Shown here piece by piece: positions 53,899 to 63,220 of a stretch of DNA of 64,000 bases; position 1 is the first letter of the stretch, and each line of letters begins with the position of its first letter. The DNA is from Lentibacillus daqui (GTDB lineage: Bacteria; Bacillota; Bacilli; Bacillales; Amphibacillaceae), in the NCBI RefSeq assembly GCF_027186265.1, contig NZ_CP114176.1:2046001-2110000 (forward strand), written 5' to 3'. The translations under genes and the position numbers were made by a program. The notes beneath the pieces were generated by a model. That model saw only the letters and a program-made list of their open reading frames with translations. It was not told the origin of the DNA and ran no database searches.

Positions 53899-54240
53899 AT
53901 GAATAAGAACTGGATCAAAGTATTTATTGCAGCCTTTTTAGAGGTGTTTTGGGTAATTGGGTTGACTCACGCCTATGATTTTTGGACATGGACCGGGACA
54001 GTTATCTTCATTATAGCCAGTAATTATTTAATGATAACAGCTGCACAAGTACTACCTGCGGGAACGGTCTATGCCATTTTTGTGGGATTAGGGACAGCAG
54101 GTACTGTCATTGCAGACATTCTTTTCTTTGGAGAACCATTCAAATGGGGAAAAATTCTTTTAATAATGATACTATTAGCTGGCGTCATTGGTTTGAAATT
54201 AGTCACAAGTGAAAAGGTTGAGAAAGGGGCTGAATCTTGA
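53899..54240 (+). CDS. gdnC: SMR family guanidinium exporter subunit (YkkC/GdnC-like)
   Basis: 113 residues, four membrane helices. The essential glutamate is in AFLEVFWVIGLTHA (Glu14), and PAGTVYAIFVGLGTAGTV is the Gdx-type helix 3 motif. Closest to B. subtilis YkkC, one half of a heterodimeric small multidrug resistance transporter. GGAGGAG precedes the ATG. Its stop overlaps the next gene's ATG. The upstream guanidine-I riboswitch indicates guanidinium as substrate; earlier YkkCD annotation as a multidrug exporter is the alternative. Confidence 0.92.
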   Translation: MNKNWIKVFIAAFLEVFWVIGLTHAYDFWTWTGTVIFIIASNYLMITAAQVLPAGTVYAIFVGLGTAGTVIADILFFGEPFKWGKILLIMILLAGVIGLKLVTSEKVEKGAES

Positions 54241-54554
54241 TGCCTTGGTTTACTTTAATTTTAGCAGGCTTATTGGAGACATTTGGTGTTGCTATGATCA
54301 ATCGATTATCTGTGAAAAGAAATTGGCAAACAGCCATTTTATTGATTTTGGGGTTTGGCTTAAGTCTTGCATTACTCAGCTATTCATTACGATTTATTCC
54401 TATGGGAACAGGTTATGCAATTTGGACAGGAATTGGTGTTGTTGGAGGCGCCTTGGTTGGAATGCTATTTTTTGGGGAGTCAAAGGATTGGAAAAGAATA
54501 GTCTTTATAGCTATGGTACTATGTTCAGCAATCGGATTGAAACTTATTTCATAA
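54237..54554 (+). CDS. gdnD: SMR family guanidinium exporter subunit (YkkD/GdnD-like)
   Basis: 105 residues, four membrane helices, LAGLLETFGVAMINRLS with the helix-1 glutamate and PMGTGYAIWTGIGVVGGALVG in helix 3. It matches YkkD, the partner of YkkC. Four-base ATGA overlap with gdnC implies coupled translation and 1:1 assembly. Confidence 0.92.
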   Translation: MMPWFTLILAGLLETFGVAMINRLSVKRNWQTAILLILGFGLSLALLSYSLRFIPMGTGYAIWTGIGVVGGALVGMLFFGESKDWKRIVFIAMVLCSAIGLKLIS

Positions 54555-54564
54555 CGTGAAACTT

Positions 54565-54600
54565 CAATCAATGGGGGTTTTCTTTATCCCCCATTGATTG
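54565..54600. terminator. hairpin between gdnD and the pyrimidine operon
   Basis: Perfect 13-base stem CAATCAATGGGGG / CCCCCATTGATTG with a 10-base loop, placed just after gdnD. The following T run is weak (TTAGT), so termination strength is uncertain. Confidence 0.6.
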
Positions 54601-54688
54601 TTAGTCCCGTTCTACCGTGCTAATCTTGAGCCTTCGCGTAGATAAAGCGACACTACGAACCCGATTGGATCCTGCGAACAGCCTTTAT

Positions 54689-55303
54689 TTACAACGTATG
54701 CCGCCATGCTTTGAGCGCCTGGTATTGGTCGTTGTCGATTGTTTGGTTATCCATAAGTAATTGCAACAACTCATCGTAGTTTGTAAGGGTCTCATAAGGC
54801 AAATCCGCTTCTTTAAATTGCGTGACCAACTTCTCCAGCCCGTAAGAAAAAATAGCCAGGACTCCTAATACAATTGCCCCGTTGTTTTCGAGTGCCTTTG
54901 CTGCTTGTAATGATGAGCCCCCGGTAGATAATAAATCTTCTATGACAATTACTCTTGCCCCTTTTTCAAATGTCCCTTCTATTTGATTTCCCTTGCCATG
55001 TGCTTTTGGCTTGGATCGAACATAAACCATCGGCAAATCAAGCTTTTCGGCAACCCAGGCAGCATGTGGAATCCCTGCAGTTGCACAGCCGGCAATCACA
55101 TCCGGTTTCTCGGGCATTTGTTCGATCAATTGTACAAAGCCCTTAGCAATTCTATTTCTGACTGCCGGGTGGGACATGGTCAGACGATTATCACAATAGA
55201 TCGGTGCCTTGATGCCTGAAGTCCAGGTGAAATAATGTTCTGGACGAATTTGTACTGCTTTTATTGCCAATAAATCCTGGGCTATTTCATGACTTAACTT
55301 CAT
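54689..55303 (-). CDS. pyrE: orotate phosphoribosyltransferase
   Basis: Adds PRPP-derived ribose phosphate to orotate, giving OMP. 204 residues, PRPP loop VIVIEDLLSTGGSSLQAAKAL, and YVRSKPKAHGKGNQIEG flexible loop. AAAGGAG precedes the ATG. Last gene of the operon and overlapping pyrF by 17 bases. Confidence 0.97.
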   Translation of the reverse strand: MKLSHEIAQDLLAIKAVQIRPEHYFTWTSGIKAPIYCDNRLTMSHPAVRNRIAKGFVQLIEQMPEKPDVIAGCATAGIPHAAWVAEKLDLPMVYVRSKPKAHGKGNQIEGTFEKGARVIVIEDLLSTGGSSLQAAKALENNGAIVLGVLAIFSYGLEKLVTQFKEADLPYETLTNYDELLQLLMDNQTIDNDQYQALKAWRHTL

Positions 55304-55997
55304 TGTTCCACTCCTTTAATACGTTGATATAAGCTTGTTTTGGTTGCTGGGCATTGGTTATTGCCCGGCCAACTACAAGTATATCTGCACCATGTTCACG
55401 GGCAAATGAAGGTGTGGCGACCCGCTTCTGGTCGTTCGTGTTTGATTCTTGCAAACGGATACCAGGGGTTACGGTAAGAAAATCCAATCCACACACTGTT
55501 TTCAGCTGGCTTGCCTCATGAACCGAACAAACCACACCATCCGCTCCATTTTGTTTAGCGATAGCAGCCAAATGTACGACGTTGTCTTGCATGCTTCCGG
55601 AAATCCTTAATTCTTCATTCATCACTGTTTCTTCCATGGAAGTCAACATCGTCACCGCTAGCAATTTGGTATGATTATTGGAACTTGCCAACAGCCCTTC
55701 TTTTGCGGCTTGAATCATCGCCCCGCCACCAAGGGCATGAACGTTTACCAAATCCACATCCAACTTCGTCAAATTTTGCATCGCTTTTTTCACTGTTGTC
55801 GGAATATCATGCAACTTTAAATCAAGAAAGATGGCATGATTGTCCTTTTTCAGTTGTTCAATAATATAGGGTCCTTCCCGATAAAATAACTCCATGCCAA
55901 CTTTCACCGGTACCCCATTAAGATTATGTCGATCGATGAAAGCTTTTGCCTCCATCCATGTGGGAAAATCCAGTGCCAGATAAATATTATTATTCAC
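55287..55997 (-). CDS. pyrF: orotidine 5'-phosphate decarboxylase
   Basis: Decarboxylates OMP to UMP. 236 residues with catalytic FLDLKLHDIPTTV (Lys-Asp pair) and VTPGIRL. The GTG start overlaps the pyrD stop (GTGA). Normal length and no missing residue. Confidence 0.97.
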   Translation of the reverse strand: MNNNIYLALDFPTWMEAKAFIDRHNLNGVPVKVGMELFYREGPYIIEQLKKDNHAIFLDLKLHDIPTTVKKAMQNLTKLDVDLVNVHALGGGAMIQAAKEGLLASSNNHTKLLAVTMLTSMEETVMNEELRISGSMQDNVVHLAAIAKQNGADGVVCSVHEASQLKTVCGLDFLTVTPGIRLQESNTNDQKRVATPSFAREHGADILVVGRAITNAQQPKQAYINVLKEWNNEVKS

Positions 55998-56908
55998 GCG
56001 CCATGCCCCTTTCCGATCGCATCCGTTACCTTTGTAAATCCATATGTTGTTAATATATCTGGCAGCGCATCAATGATTTCCGCACAAATATATGGATTTT
56101 GAAAATTAGCTGTACCAATCGCCACTGCACTGGCACCAGCCAATAAAAATTCCAATACATCCTTAGCATTGCCAATCCCACCCATACCAATAATCGGAAT
56201 GGAGACATGTTGTTTCACTTCATAAATCATTCGAATCGCAATTGGTTTGATAGCCGGACCAGAAAGCCCGCCTGTTTGGTTGGCTAGTAGTGGTTGCTTG
56301 TTTCCCAAATCGATGGTCATCCCTGTTAGTGTATTGATCATGGACAAACCGTCTGCCCCTGCTTGTTCTACCGCTTTAGCCATGGCAACAATATCTGAAA
56401 CATTAGGGGAAAGCTTTACATATACAGGATGATTGCTAACCTTTTTCACCGCTTTTGTAACCATTGCCGCCAGTTCCGGATCAGTACCAAATTGGATCCC
56501 TCCAGCTTTGACATTGGGACAGGAAATATTTAATTCCAGCGCCTGTATCGCAGTTGTTTTGTTAAAGGCTTTGGCGACAGTTACATACTCTTCCAATGAG
56601 CTGCCGGCTATATTCGCGATAACAGGAATGTCATAAGAAGCCAGGTTTGGAACCTCGGAGGCAATAATTTGTTCCACACCCGGATTTTGCAGACCAATGG
56701 CATTGAGCATACCAGCAGTTGTTTCGGCTACACGTGGTGTTGGATTGCCAAAACGAGCCTCCTGCGTTGCTGCCTTCATGATCACCGCTCCGAGTTGACT
56801 TAAATCATAAAATGCACCGTATTCCCGGCCAAAACCAAAACAGCCTGAAGCTGGCATAATCGGGTTTTTCAATGTCAACCCTGGCAAATGAACCGTTAAA
56901 TTTGTCAT
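55994..56908 (-). CDS. pyrD: dihydroorotate dehydrogenase B, catalytic subunit
   Basis: NAD-linked class 1B enzyme oxidising dihydroorotate with PyrK. 304 residues, FMN barrel; the base Cys is in ELNISCPNVKAGG, and the FMN-phosphate site is IIGMGGIGNAKDVLEF and AIGTANF. Overlaps pyrK by 4 bases. Confidence 0.97.
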   Translation of the reverse strand: MTNLTVHLPGLTLKNPIMPASGCFGFGREYGAFYDLSQLGAVIMKAATQEARFGNPTPRVAETTAGMLNAIGLQNPGVEQIIASEVPNLASYDIPVIANIAGSSLEEYVTVAKAFNKTTAIQALELNISCPNVKAGGIQFGTDPELAAMVTKAVKKVSNHPVYVKLSPNVSDIVAMAKAVEQAGADGLSMINTLTGMTIDLGNKQPLLANQTGGLSGPAIKPIAIRMIYEVKQHVSIPIIGMGGIGNAKDVLEFLLAGASAVAIGTANFQNPYICAEIIDALPDILTTYGFTKVTDAIGKGHGA

Positions 56909-57654
56909 AAGATCACCTCACTTGCTGCAAATACGGGACCATCCTGACAAATTTTCTTGTAACCAGATTCCGTTTTTGCTGGAATCACACAGGCGAAGCA
57001 GGCACCGACACCACAACCCATTCGTTCTTCCAGCGAAATATATCCGCGCTTTTCACTTAATTCCACTGTTACGGCTTGCAGCATGGGCAATGGTCCACAA
57101 GAAAAATAATCGTCAAACGATCCGATCTGATCCAACACATCAGTTACCATTCCCTTATAACCATAGCTGCCATCATTTGTCACAATCCATGCTTCACCAA
57201 TTTCCCGAAACTTGTCTTCATAAAACACTTGGTCATGTGATTGGAAACCGAGGACCGCTTTGACATCAATACCTTGCTTATTTAGTTCTTTCCCGAGATT
57301 GTATAGTGGAGGGATACCTATTCCTCCACCCACCAGTAATGCGGTTCCCATATCCGAATCATAGCTAAATCCGTTACCATTAGGGCCTAATGCATCGATG
57401 ATTGTCTCTGGTTTGCAGGTAGCCAGTTGCTGTGTACCTGCACCAAGTTTTTTGAATAAAATGGTGACGGTTCCTTGATTAGGATCTGTCGCGGCGATCG
57501 AGATTGGCCGACGTAATGTATGTCCGTCAACCAGGATGTGTAAAAACTGTCCCGGTTTCGCTGTTGACGCCGCTAATTGATGTTTTAATACCATTTCAAC
57601 TATATCCAAGGCAATTTCCTTTACAGATACTACCATCATTTGTAGCCGTTTCAT
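56905..57654 (-). CDS. pyrK: dihydroorotate dehydrogenase B, electron transfer subunit
   Basis: FAD/[2Fe-2S] subunit that passes electrons from PyrD to NAD. 249 residues. FAD-binding LRRPISIAA, NAD part GGGIGIPPLYNL, and the cluster ligands in MGCGVGACFACV plus KKICQDGPVF (four Cys). Overlaps carB by 4 bases. Confidence 0.96.
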   Translation of the reverse strand: MKRLQMMVVSVKEIALDIVEMVLKHQLAASTAKPGQFLHILVDGHTLRRPISIAATDPNQGTVTILFKKLGAGTQQLATCKPETIIDALGPNGNGFSYDSDMGTALLVGGGIGIPPLYNLGKELNKQGIDVKAVLGFQSHDQVFYEDKFREIGEAWIVTNDGSYGYKGMVTDVLDQIGSFDDYFSCGPLPMLQAVTVELSEKRGYISLEERMGCGVGACFACVIPAKTESGYKKICQDGPVFAASEVIL

Positions 57655-60600
57655 CCCGACACCACCTGTTTTTCCACCAATGGCTGCGCTGAAAATGTGG
57701 TTGCATCAATCACATTTACTATGGCGGTTGCTGTATCCAGGCTTGTTAAGCAGGCAATGCCGTGTTCTACCGCTTTCCGGCGAATCCAAAAACCATCTGA
57801 ACGTGGTTTTGTTCCGGATGTTAACGTATTGACAACCAATTGCACCGTACCTTGTTCGATTATCGATAGAACGTTTGGTTCATCGGTAGCAACTTTTCCT
57901 ACCTCAACTACTGGAATGTTTCGTTGTCTGATGAAATTAGCGGTTCCGGTTGTTGCATATAGTTGAAAGCCCAACTGATGGAAACGGGTGGCAATCTCAA
58001 GTGCCTCTTGTTTATCCTTATCGGCAACAGTTAACAATACAGCACCTTCTTGTGGAACCGTTAAACCGGAAGCGACAAGTCCTTTGTATAAAGCCTTTTC
58101 CAATGTTTGATCATGACCAATGGCTTCCCCGGTAGATTTCATCTCAGGTCCAAGCGTCGTATCAACACTACGCAATTTTGCAAAAGAGAAAACCGGTACT
58201 TTCACGGATGCCATATCAGATTCCGGTAACAATCCTGTATGGTAACCCATGCCTGCAAGTGTTTCTCCCAATATACATCTGGTTGCCAGATTTGCCATGG
58301 TAACGCCGGTGATTTTGTTCAGGAAAGGAATCGTTCTGCTTGCCCTTGGGTTAACCTCAAGGACGTACACATCTTCATTTTGAATAATGAATTGGATATT
58401 GATCAGTCCTTTTACCTTTAAAGCACGAGCAATTTTTATCGTCTGTTCCATACATTTCTTTTTCACCACTTGACTTAGTCGTTGTGGCGGATATACGGCG
58501 ATAGAGTCTCCGGAGTGGACACCGGCGCGTTCGATATGTTCCATCATCCCCGGAACAATAACAGTTTCGCCGTCACATATTGCATCGACTTCCACTTCGA
58601 TACCCGTAATATATTGATCAATTAAAATTGGGTGCTCATTTGACTTATTCGCTACTTTACCCAGATACGCTCGCAATTCTTCTTCATTATGGACGATTTC
58701 CATCCGGCTGCCACCAATCACATAGGACGGTCGTACCAGGACAGGATAGCCAATGGTTTGGGCAGCGATCAATGCTTGTTCTGGTTTTAGTACCGATTTT
58801 CCATTCGGCCTTTGGATATGCAGTTCCTCTAGTAATTGTTCAAATTTATCCCGATCTTCCGCCTGGTCAATGGCGTGCCTGCTTGTTCCCAGAATGGTTA
58901 CCCCTCGCCGTTGTAATCCCGCTGTCAGATTAATTGCTGTCTGGCCACCGAATTGAACGATAACCCCTTCAGGCTGTTCCAATTCGATGACATGCATAAC
59001 GTCTTCCAATGTCAGTGGTTCGAAATATAGCTTATCAGAAATACTGAAATCGGTTGATACCGTTTCAGGATTATTGTTCATAATAATTGCTTCATAGCCC
59101 ATTTCCTTGATCGCCAGCACGGAATGAACAGTCGCATAATCAAACTCAATTCCTTGCCCAATGCGAATGGGACCTGATCCAAGGACGAGTATTTTTTTCC
59201 GTCCAGATGCTACCGATTCATTCTCGTCATCATAGGTGCTGTAAAAGTATGGTGTTGCAGATGCGAATTCGGCTGCACACGTATCAACCATTTTGTAGGC
59301 GGGACGAATTGTGTGCTGCATGCGAAATTGATACACCTCGTCAACCGATGTACCCCATAATCTGGCAATATGCATATCAGAAAATCCTGCCTGCTTTGCT
59401 TTCGTTAAGATCATTTGCGAAAACGGCTGTTGTTTTAAATCATCTTCCATATGAATCAAGTTCTTCAGTTTCATTAGGAAATACTTATCAATAGTTGTTA
59501 AGCTGAAAATCTCGTCAACCGTCATACCCCGGCGAAATGCTTCGGCAATAACGAACAAGCGCTCATCGTCTGGCTTGGCAAGTTTTTGTTGAAGCTCTTG
59601 TGTTGATAAATCTGCCAGGCTCCCCAGCCAAAATTCTTCCGTTCCGATATCCAGTGAGCGGATCCCTTTTAACAAAGATTCGGTAAAACTTCGCCCAATC
59701 GACATCACCTCACCTGTTGCCTTCATTTGCGTCCCAAGGAGTCTGTCACCATCGACAAATTTATCAAATGGTAACCTTGGTATCTTGGTAACAACATAAT
59801 CAAGTGCAGGTTCAAAACAAGCATAGGTGTTACCCGTGATTGGGTTGATGATTTCATCCAATGTTAATCCGACAGCAATTTTTGCAGCTATTTTGGCAAT
59901 TGGATAACCGGTTGCCTTTGATGCCAAAGCTGACGAACGACTGACACGCGGATTCACTTCAATGATGTAATATTGAAAGCTATCTGGATCAAGGGCAAGC
60001 TGGACATTACATCCGCCTTCGATACCGAGTGCGCGGATAATTTTTAACGATGCATTCCGCATGAGCTGACAATCCCGATCACTTAATGTTTGTGACGGAG
60101 CAACAACGATTGAGTCTCCCGTATGAATACCAACTGGATCAACGTTTTCCATGTTGCATACCACAATCGCCTGATCTTGTTTGTCCCGCACGACTTCATA
60201 TTCTATCTCTTTAAACCCGGCGATATTTTTTTCAATCAAACATTGATTAACCGGAGAAAGTGCCAGACCATTTTGGGTAATCTCTTTCAATTCGTCCAAG
60301 GTTTTGCATATGCCCCCGCCAGTGCCCCCTAATGTATAGGCTGGGCGTACAATAACCGGAAAGCCAATTTCTTCGCTAAAGCTGCAAGCCTGTTCCACCG
60401 TATGCACAATTTGGCTATCTGGAACCGGTTCATTCAGCTCTTGCATCAACGTCCGGAATTTTTCCCGATCCTCAGCCTGTTGAATAGCCTCCAATGACGT
60501 ACCAAGCAATTGCACATGAAATTCGTCCAGAATCCCGGTCGCCTCCAGCCCAACAGCCAAATTCAAACCAGTTTGCCCGCCCAACGTTGGCAATATTGCA

Positions 60601-60851
60601 TCAGGTCGTTCTTTCCGGATAATTTTACTCAAAAATTCGATGGTTAATGGTTCCATGTACACTTTATCCGCTACGGTGTGATCCGTCATAATGGTTGCTG
60701 GATTCGAGTTGGCTAAAATGACTGTGTAGCCTTCCTCTTTTAATGCCTGGCAGCCTTGCGTTCCGGAATAATCAAATTCAGCGGCCTGTCCAATCACAAT
60801 GGGGCCAGACCCAATGACGAGTATTTTTTCGATTGCTGTATTTTTAGGCAT
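57651..60851 (-). CDS. carB: carbamoyl-phosphate synthase large subunit (pyrimidine operon)
   Basis: Two ATP-grasp halves plus oligomerisation and allosteric regions, 1066 residues. The first half has RPAYTLGGTGGG, GIHTGDSIVVAP and IIEVNPRVSRSSALASK; the second has GVHSGDSIAVYPP and VLEVNPRASRT, all as expected. Oddity: the second-half motif usually GGRAM reads GGSRM (Ser codon 58707-58709), so the position of E. coli Arg715 is Ser. It overlaps carA by 8 bases and pyrK by 4. Length and remaining motifs suggest a working enzyme, but its partner carA lacks glutaminase residues. Confidence 0.96.
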   Translation of the reverse strand: MPKNTAIEKILVIGSGPIVIGQAAEFDYSGTQGCQALKEEGYTVILANSNPATIMTDHTVADKVYMEPLTIEFLSKIIRKERPDAILPTLGGQTGLNLAVGLEATGILDEFHVQLLGTSLEAIQQAEDREKFRTLMQELNEPVPDSQIVHTVEQACSFSEEIGFPVIVRPAYTLGGTGGGICKTLDELKEITQNGLALSPVNQCLIEKNIAGFKEIEYEVVRDKQDQAIVVCNMENVDPVGIHTGDSIVVAPSQTLSDRDCQLMRNASLKIIRALGIEGGCNVQLALDPDSFQYYIIEVNPRVSRSSALASKATGYPIAKIAAKIAVGLTLDEIINPITGNTYACFEPALDYVVTKIPRLPFDKFVDGDRLLGTQMKATGEVMSIGRSFTESLLKGIRSLDIGTEEFWLGSLADLSTQELQQKLAKPDDERLFVIAEAFRRGMTVDEIFSLTTIDKYFLMKLKNLIHMEDDLKQQPFSQMILTKAKQAGFSDMHIARLWGTSVDEVYQFRMQHTIRPAYKMVDTCAAEFASATPYFYSTYDDENESVASGRKKILVLGSGPIRIGQGIEFDYATVHSVLAIKEMGYEAIIMNNNPETVSTDFSISDKLYFEPLTLEDVMHVIELEQPEGVIVQFGGQTAINLTAGLQRRGVTILGTSRHAIDQAEDRDKFEQLLEELHIQRPNGKSVLKPEQALIAAQTIGYPVLVRPSYVIGGSRMEIVHNEEELRAYLGKVANKSNEHPILIDQYITGIEVEVDAICDGETVIVPGMMEHIERAGVHSGDSIAVYPPQRLSQVVKKKCMEQTIKIARALKVKGLINIQFIIQNEDVYVLEVNPRASRTIPFLNKITGVTMANLATRCILGETLAGMGYHTGLLPESDMASVKVPVFSFAKLRSVDTTLGPEMKSTGEAIGHDQTLEKALYKGLVASGLTVPQEGAVLLTVADKDKQEALEIATRFHQLGFQLYATTGTANFIRQRNIPVVEVGKVATDEPNVLSIIEQGTVQLVVNTLTSGTKPRSDGFWIRRKAVEHGIACLTSLDTATAIVNVIDATTFSAQPLVEKQVVSG

Positions 60852-61947
60852 ATGTTTGTTCCCCTTTCCCGGCTTCCTTCGTATCGTCGATCATTTGCAA
60901 AAATGCATCAAACAACGGATTGGCATCATTCGGACCTGGAGCACCTTCAGGATAATATTGAACAGAAAATGCTGGATACACTGTATGTTTGATTCCTTCC
61001 ACACTATGATCATTTAGGGCTATTTGCGTTAAAGCAAGATTGGTCCTGCCCAATGACTCATGGGTAACATCATAGCTATGGTGCTGACCGGTCATATACG
61101 TCCTCCCTGTTTCCAGATCTTTTACCGGGTGATTGGTGCCATGATGACCAAATTTCATTTTTTCTGTATTGGCGCCACATGCCAGGGCAAATAGTTGATG
61201 GCCCAGGCCAATACCAAATAAAGGCAGCTGACCCAACACATCTTGCACCATTTCCATGACTTCCGGAATAGCCTTTGGATCTCCAGGACCGTTTGACAAC
61301 AGAATGCCATCCGGTTTTAGTTGTAAAATATCCTTTGCCCGATAGTTATACGGCACCACGGTTACATGATTATCCCGCTTGGTAAGTTCCCGTAAAACAC
61401 CATGTTTCATACCAAAATCTACTAACACAATGCGCCTTCCCCTGCCAGGGACAACATATGGTTTTACTATAGATATTTGACTAACCAGATTTGTTGGCAT
61501 GGGCGTTTGCCTTAATTGGCTTACCAGTGTTTCAACAGGCTCAGAAACAGGGGCAATGCAACCTTTCACTGTACCATGCTGGCGAATCGTTTTGGTTAAC
61601 TTTCTTGTATCAATCCCCGCGATTCCCGGAATATTGTATCGTTTTAAAAAATCATTTAAGGTTTCTTCACTGCGAAAATTGGACGGATATTCCTCATATG
61701 CTTTTGTGATAACCCCGTGAACACTTGGGGCAGTTGACTCCATATCGTCCCGATTCATACCGTAATTTCCAATGGATGGGTTCGTCATGACAACGATCTG
61801 ACCAGAAGCAGAAGGATCAGAAATAACTTCCTGATATCCAGTCATTCCGGTATGAAAAACAATCTCACCCATTGTCATCGTTTCACTGCCAAATCCTTCA
61901 CCGATAAATACCGAACTATCTTCCAGTACCAGTTGACGTTTCAACAT
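60844..61947 (-). CDS. carA: carbamoyl-phosphate synthase small subunit with degenerate glutaminase site
   Basis: 367-residue small subunit from ATG 61947 (AAGGAGG upstream). The N-terminal CPSase_sm domain (GMTGYQEVISDPS) is normal. The class I amidotransferase domain is not: the nucleophile elbow reads FGIGLGHQ, with Gly247 in place of catalytic Cys. VQYYPEG has Tyr332 in place of His, with Glu334 retained. QHHSY replaces the usual QNHGY/F, altering two glutamine-binding positions. SNGPGDP is kept. Codons are GGC at 61207-61209 and TAT at 60952-60954. It is full length, overlaps carB and pyrC, and shows no frameshift, so it is expressed but probably cannot hydrolyse glutamine. Confidence 0.95.
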   Translation of the reverse strand: MLKRQLVLEDSSVFIGEGFGSETMTMGEIVFHTGMTGYQEVISDPSASGQIVVMTNPSIGNYGMNRDDMESTAPSVHGVITKAYEEYPSNFRSEETLNDFLKRYNIPGIAGIDTRKLTKTIRQHGTVKGCIAPVSEPVETLVSQLRQTPMPTNLVSQISIVKPYVVPGRGRRIVLVDFGMKHGVLRELTKRDNHVTVVPYNYRAKDILQLKPDGILLSNGPGDPKAIPEVMEMVQDVLGQLPLFGIGLGHQLFALACGANTEKMKFGHHGTNHPVKDLETGRTYMTGQHHSYDVTHESLGRTNLALTQIALNDHSVEGIKHTVYPAFSVQYYPEGAPGPNDANPLFDAFLQMIDDTKEAGKGEQTYA

Positions 61948-63220
61948 GATCATCCTCCTTGTAAGCAATCTTTCCTGCTGCTATCGTCATTACTGGCAGA
62001 CCTGTAACATGCCAACCATGAAACGGCGTATTTTTTCCTTGTGAATAAAAGTGATTCCTATTAATCTGTCGTTCTGCATCCAAATCTACTAATGTCAGGT
62101 CAGCAATTCTGCCTGCTTCCAGTCGTCCATAAGGCAGTCCAAATGTTTGGGCAGGTTTGAAAGTTAGCCAGTCGACTAATTGAGATAAGGTGCATTTTTG
62201 CGTCTTCACAAGTTTGGAATATAACAATGAAAAAGCTGTTTCCAGACCAACAATTCCAAACGGTGCTTGCAAAAATCCGTTAGCCTTCTCATCGGCAGCA
62301 TGCGGCGCGTGGTCTGTGGCGATTAAATCAATTGTGCCATCCAGTAAACCATCGATTAATGCCTGCTGATCCTCCTTTGACCTTAATGGTGGATTCATTT
62401 TAAAATTAGCATCATTTGCTGGTATATCTGTTTCATTTAAAAGCAAGTGATGTGGTGTTACTTCCGCTGTAACAGGAATGCTTGCCTTTTTTGCATCCCG
62501 GATCACACGCACTGATTCTTTCGTACTGACGTGACAAACATGATAATGACAACCAGTAGTCTCTGCCAATAATACATCGCGGGCAATTTGTACGGACTCA
62601 CTTAATGATGGGATGCCAGGTAACTGCAGGCGTTCACTGACCTCACCATCGTGAACAACGCCCTGATAGACGAGTGAGTTATCTTCACAATGAGCTACAA
62701 TCGGCTTTCCACAGGCAGCAGCTTCCCGCATGGCCCGAAGCATTTGATCAGCCGTTTGAATACCAACCCCATCGTCGGTGAAAGCAAAAGTACCCAGTTC
62801 GGCTAACTCATTGATCGGTGTTAATATGTCACCCTTTAACCCCTTCGTAATCGCGGCATATGGCAATACGCGGATGACGGCATCTTGTTCGATTTTTTCC
62901 TGAAGCTGGTTGAATGTTTCCAGATTATCAGGTACTGGTTTCGTATTCGGCATGGCACAGACCGTTGTAAAACCACCCCTGGCAGCTGCCATTGTTCCGG
63001 TTTCGATCGTTTCTTTATGCTCCCCGCCTGGTTCGCGCAAATGGACGTGGACATCGATAAATCCCGGAAGAAGCAAACGCCCCTTACAATCGATGATTTG
63101 CTCCGGTTCACTGGTGATTTCCTGTTTAATTTCGGCGATTTTTCCATAATCAATCAGCACTTCGCAATCAACCAATTCATTAGTAGGCAGCAGCCTTTTT
63201 GCATGTTTTAGTAAAATCAT
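61916..63220 (-). CDS. pyrC: dihydroorotase
   Basis: Zinc enzyme cyclising carbamoyl aspartate to dihydroorotate. 434 residues. Metal ligands in DVHVHLREPG, HCEDNSLV, YHVCHVSTKES, VTPHHLLL and the catalytic Asp in LIATDHAPHA. It overlaps the start of carA by 32 bases and the end of pyrB by 41, an unusually compressed arrangement. Confidence 0.96.
   Translation of the reverse strand: MILLKHAKRLLPTNELVDCEVLIDYGKIAEIKQEITSEPEQIIDCKGRLLLPGFIDVHVHLREPGGEHKETIETGTMAAARGGFTTVCAMPNTKPVPDNLETFNQLQEKIEQDAVIRVLPYAAITKGLKGDILTPINELAELGTFAFTDDGVGIQTADQMLRAMREAAACGKPIVAHCEDNSLVYQGVVHDGEVSERLQLPGIPSLSESVQIARDVLLAETTGCHYHVCHVSTKESVRVIRDAKKASIPVTAEVTPHHLLLNETDIPANDANFKMNPPLRSKEDQQALIDGLLDGTIDLIATDHAPHAADEKANGFLQAPFGIVGLETAFSLLYSKLVKTQKCTLSQLVDWLTFKPAQTFGLPYGRLEAGRIADLTLVDLDAERQINRNHFYSQGKNTPFHGWHVTGLPVMTIAAGKIAYKEDDHVETSTGTGR

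Noticed and set aside
54640..54660. Possible hairpin CGTAG...CTACG between gdnD and pyrE
   Set aside because: Five-base stem with no T run; not distinguishable from chance.
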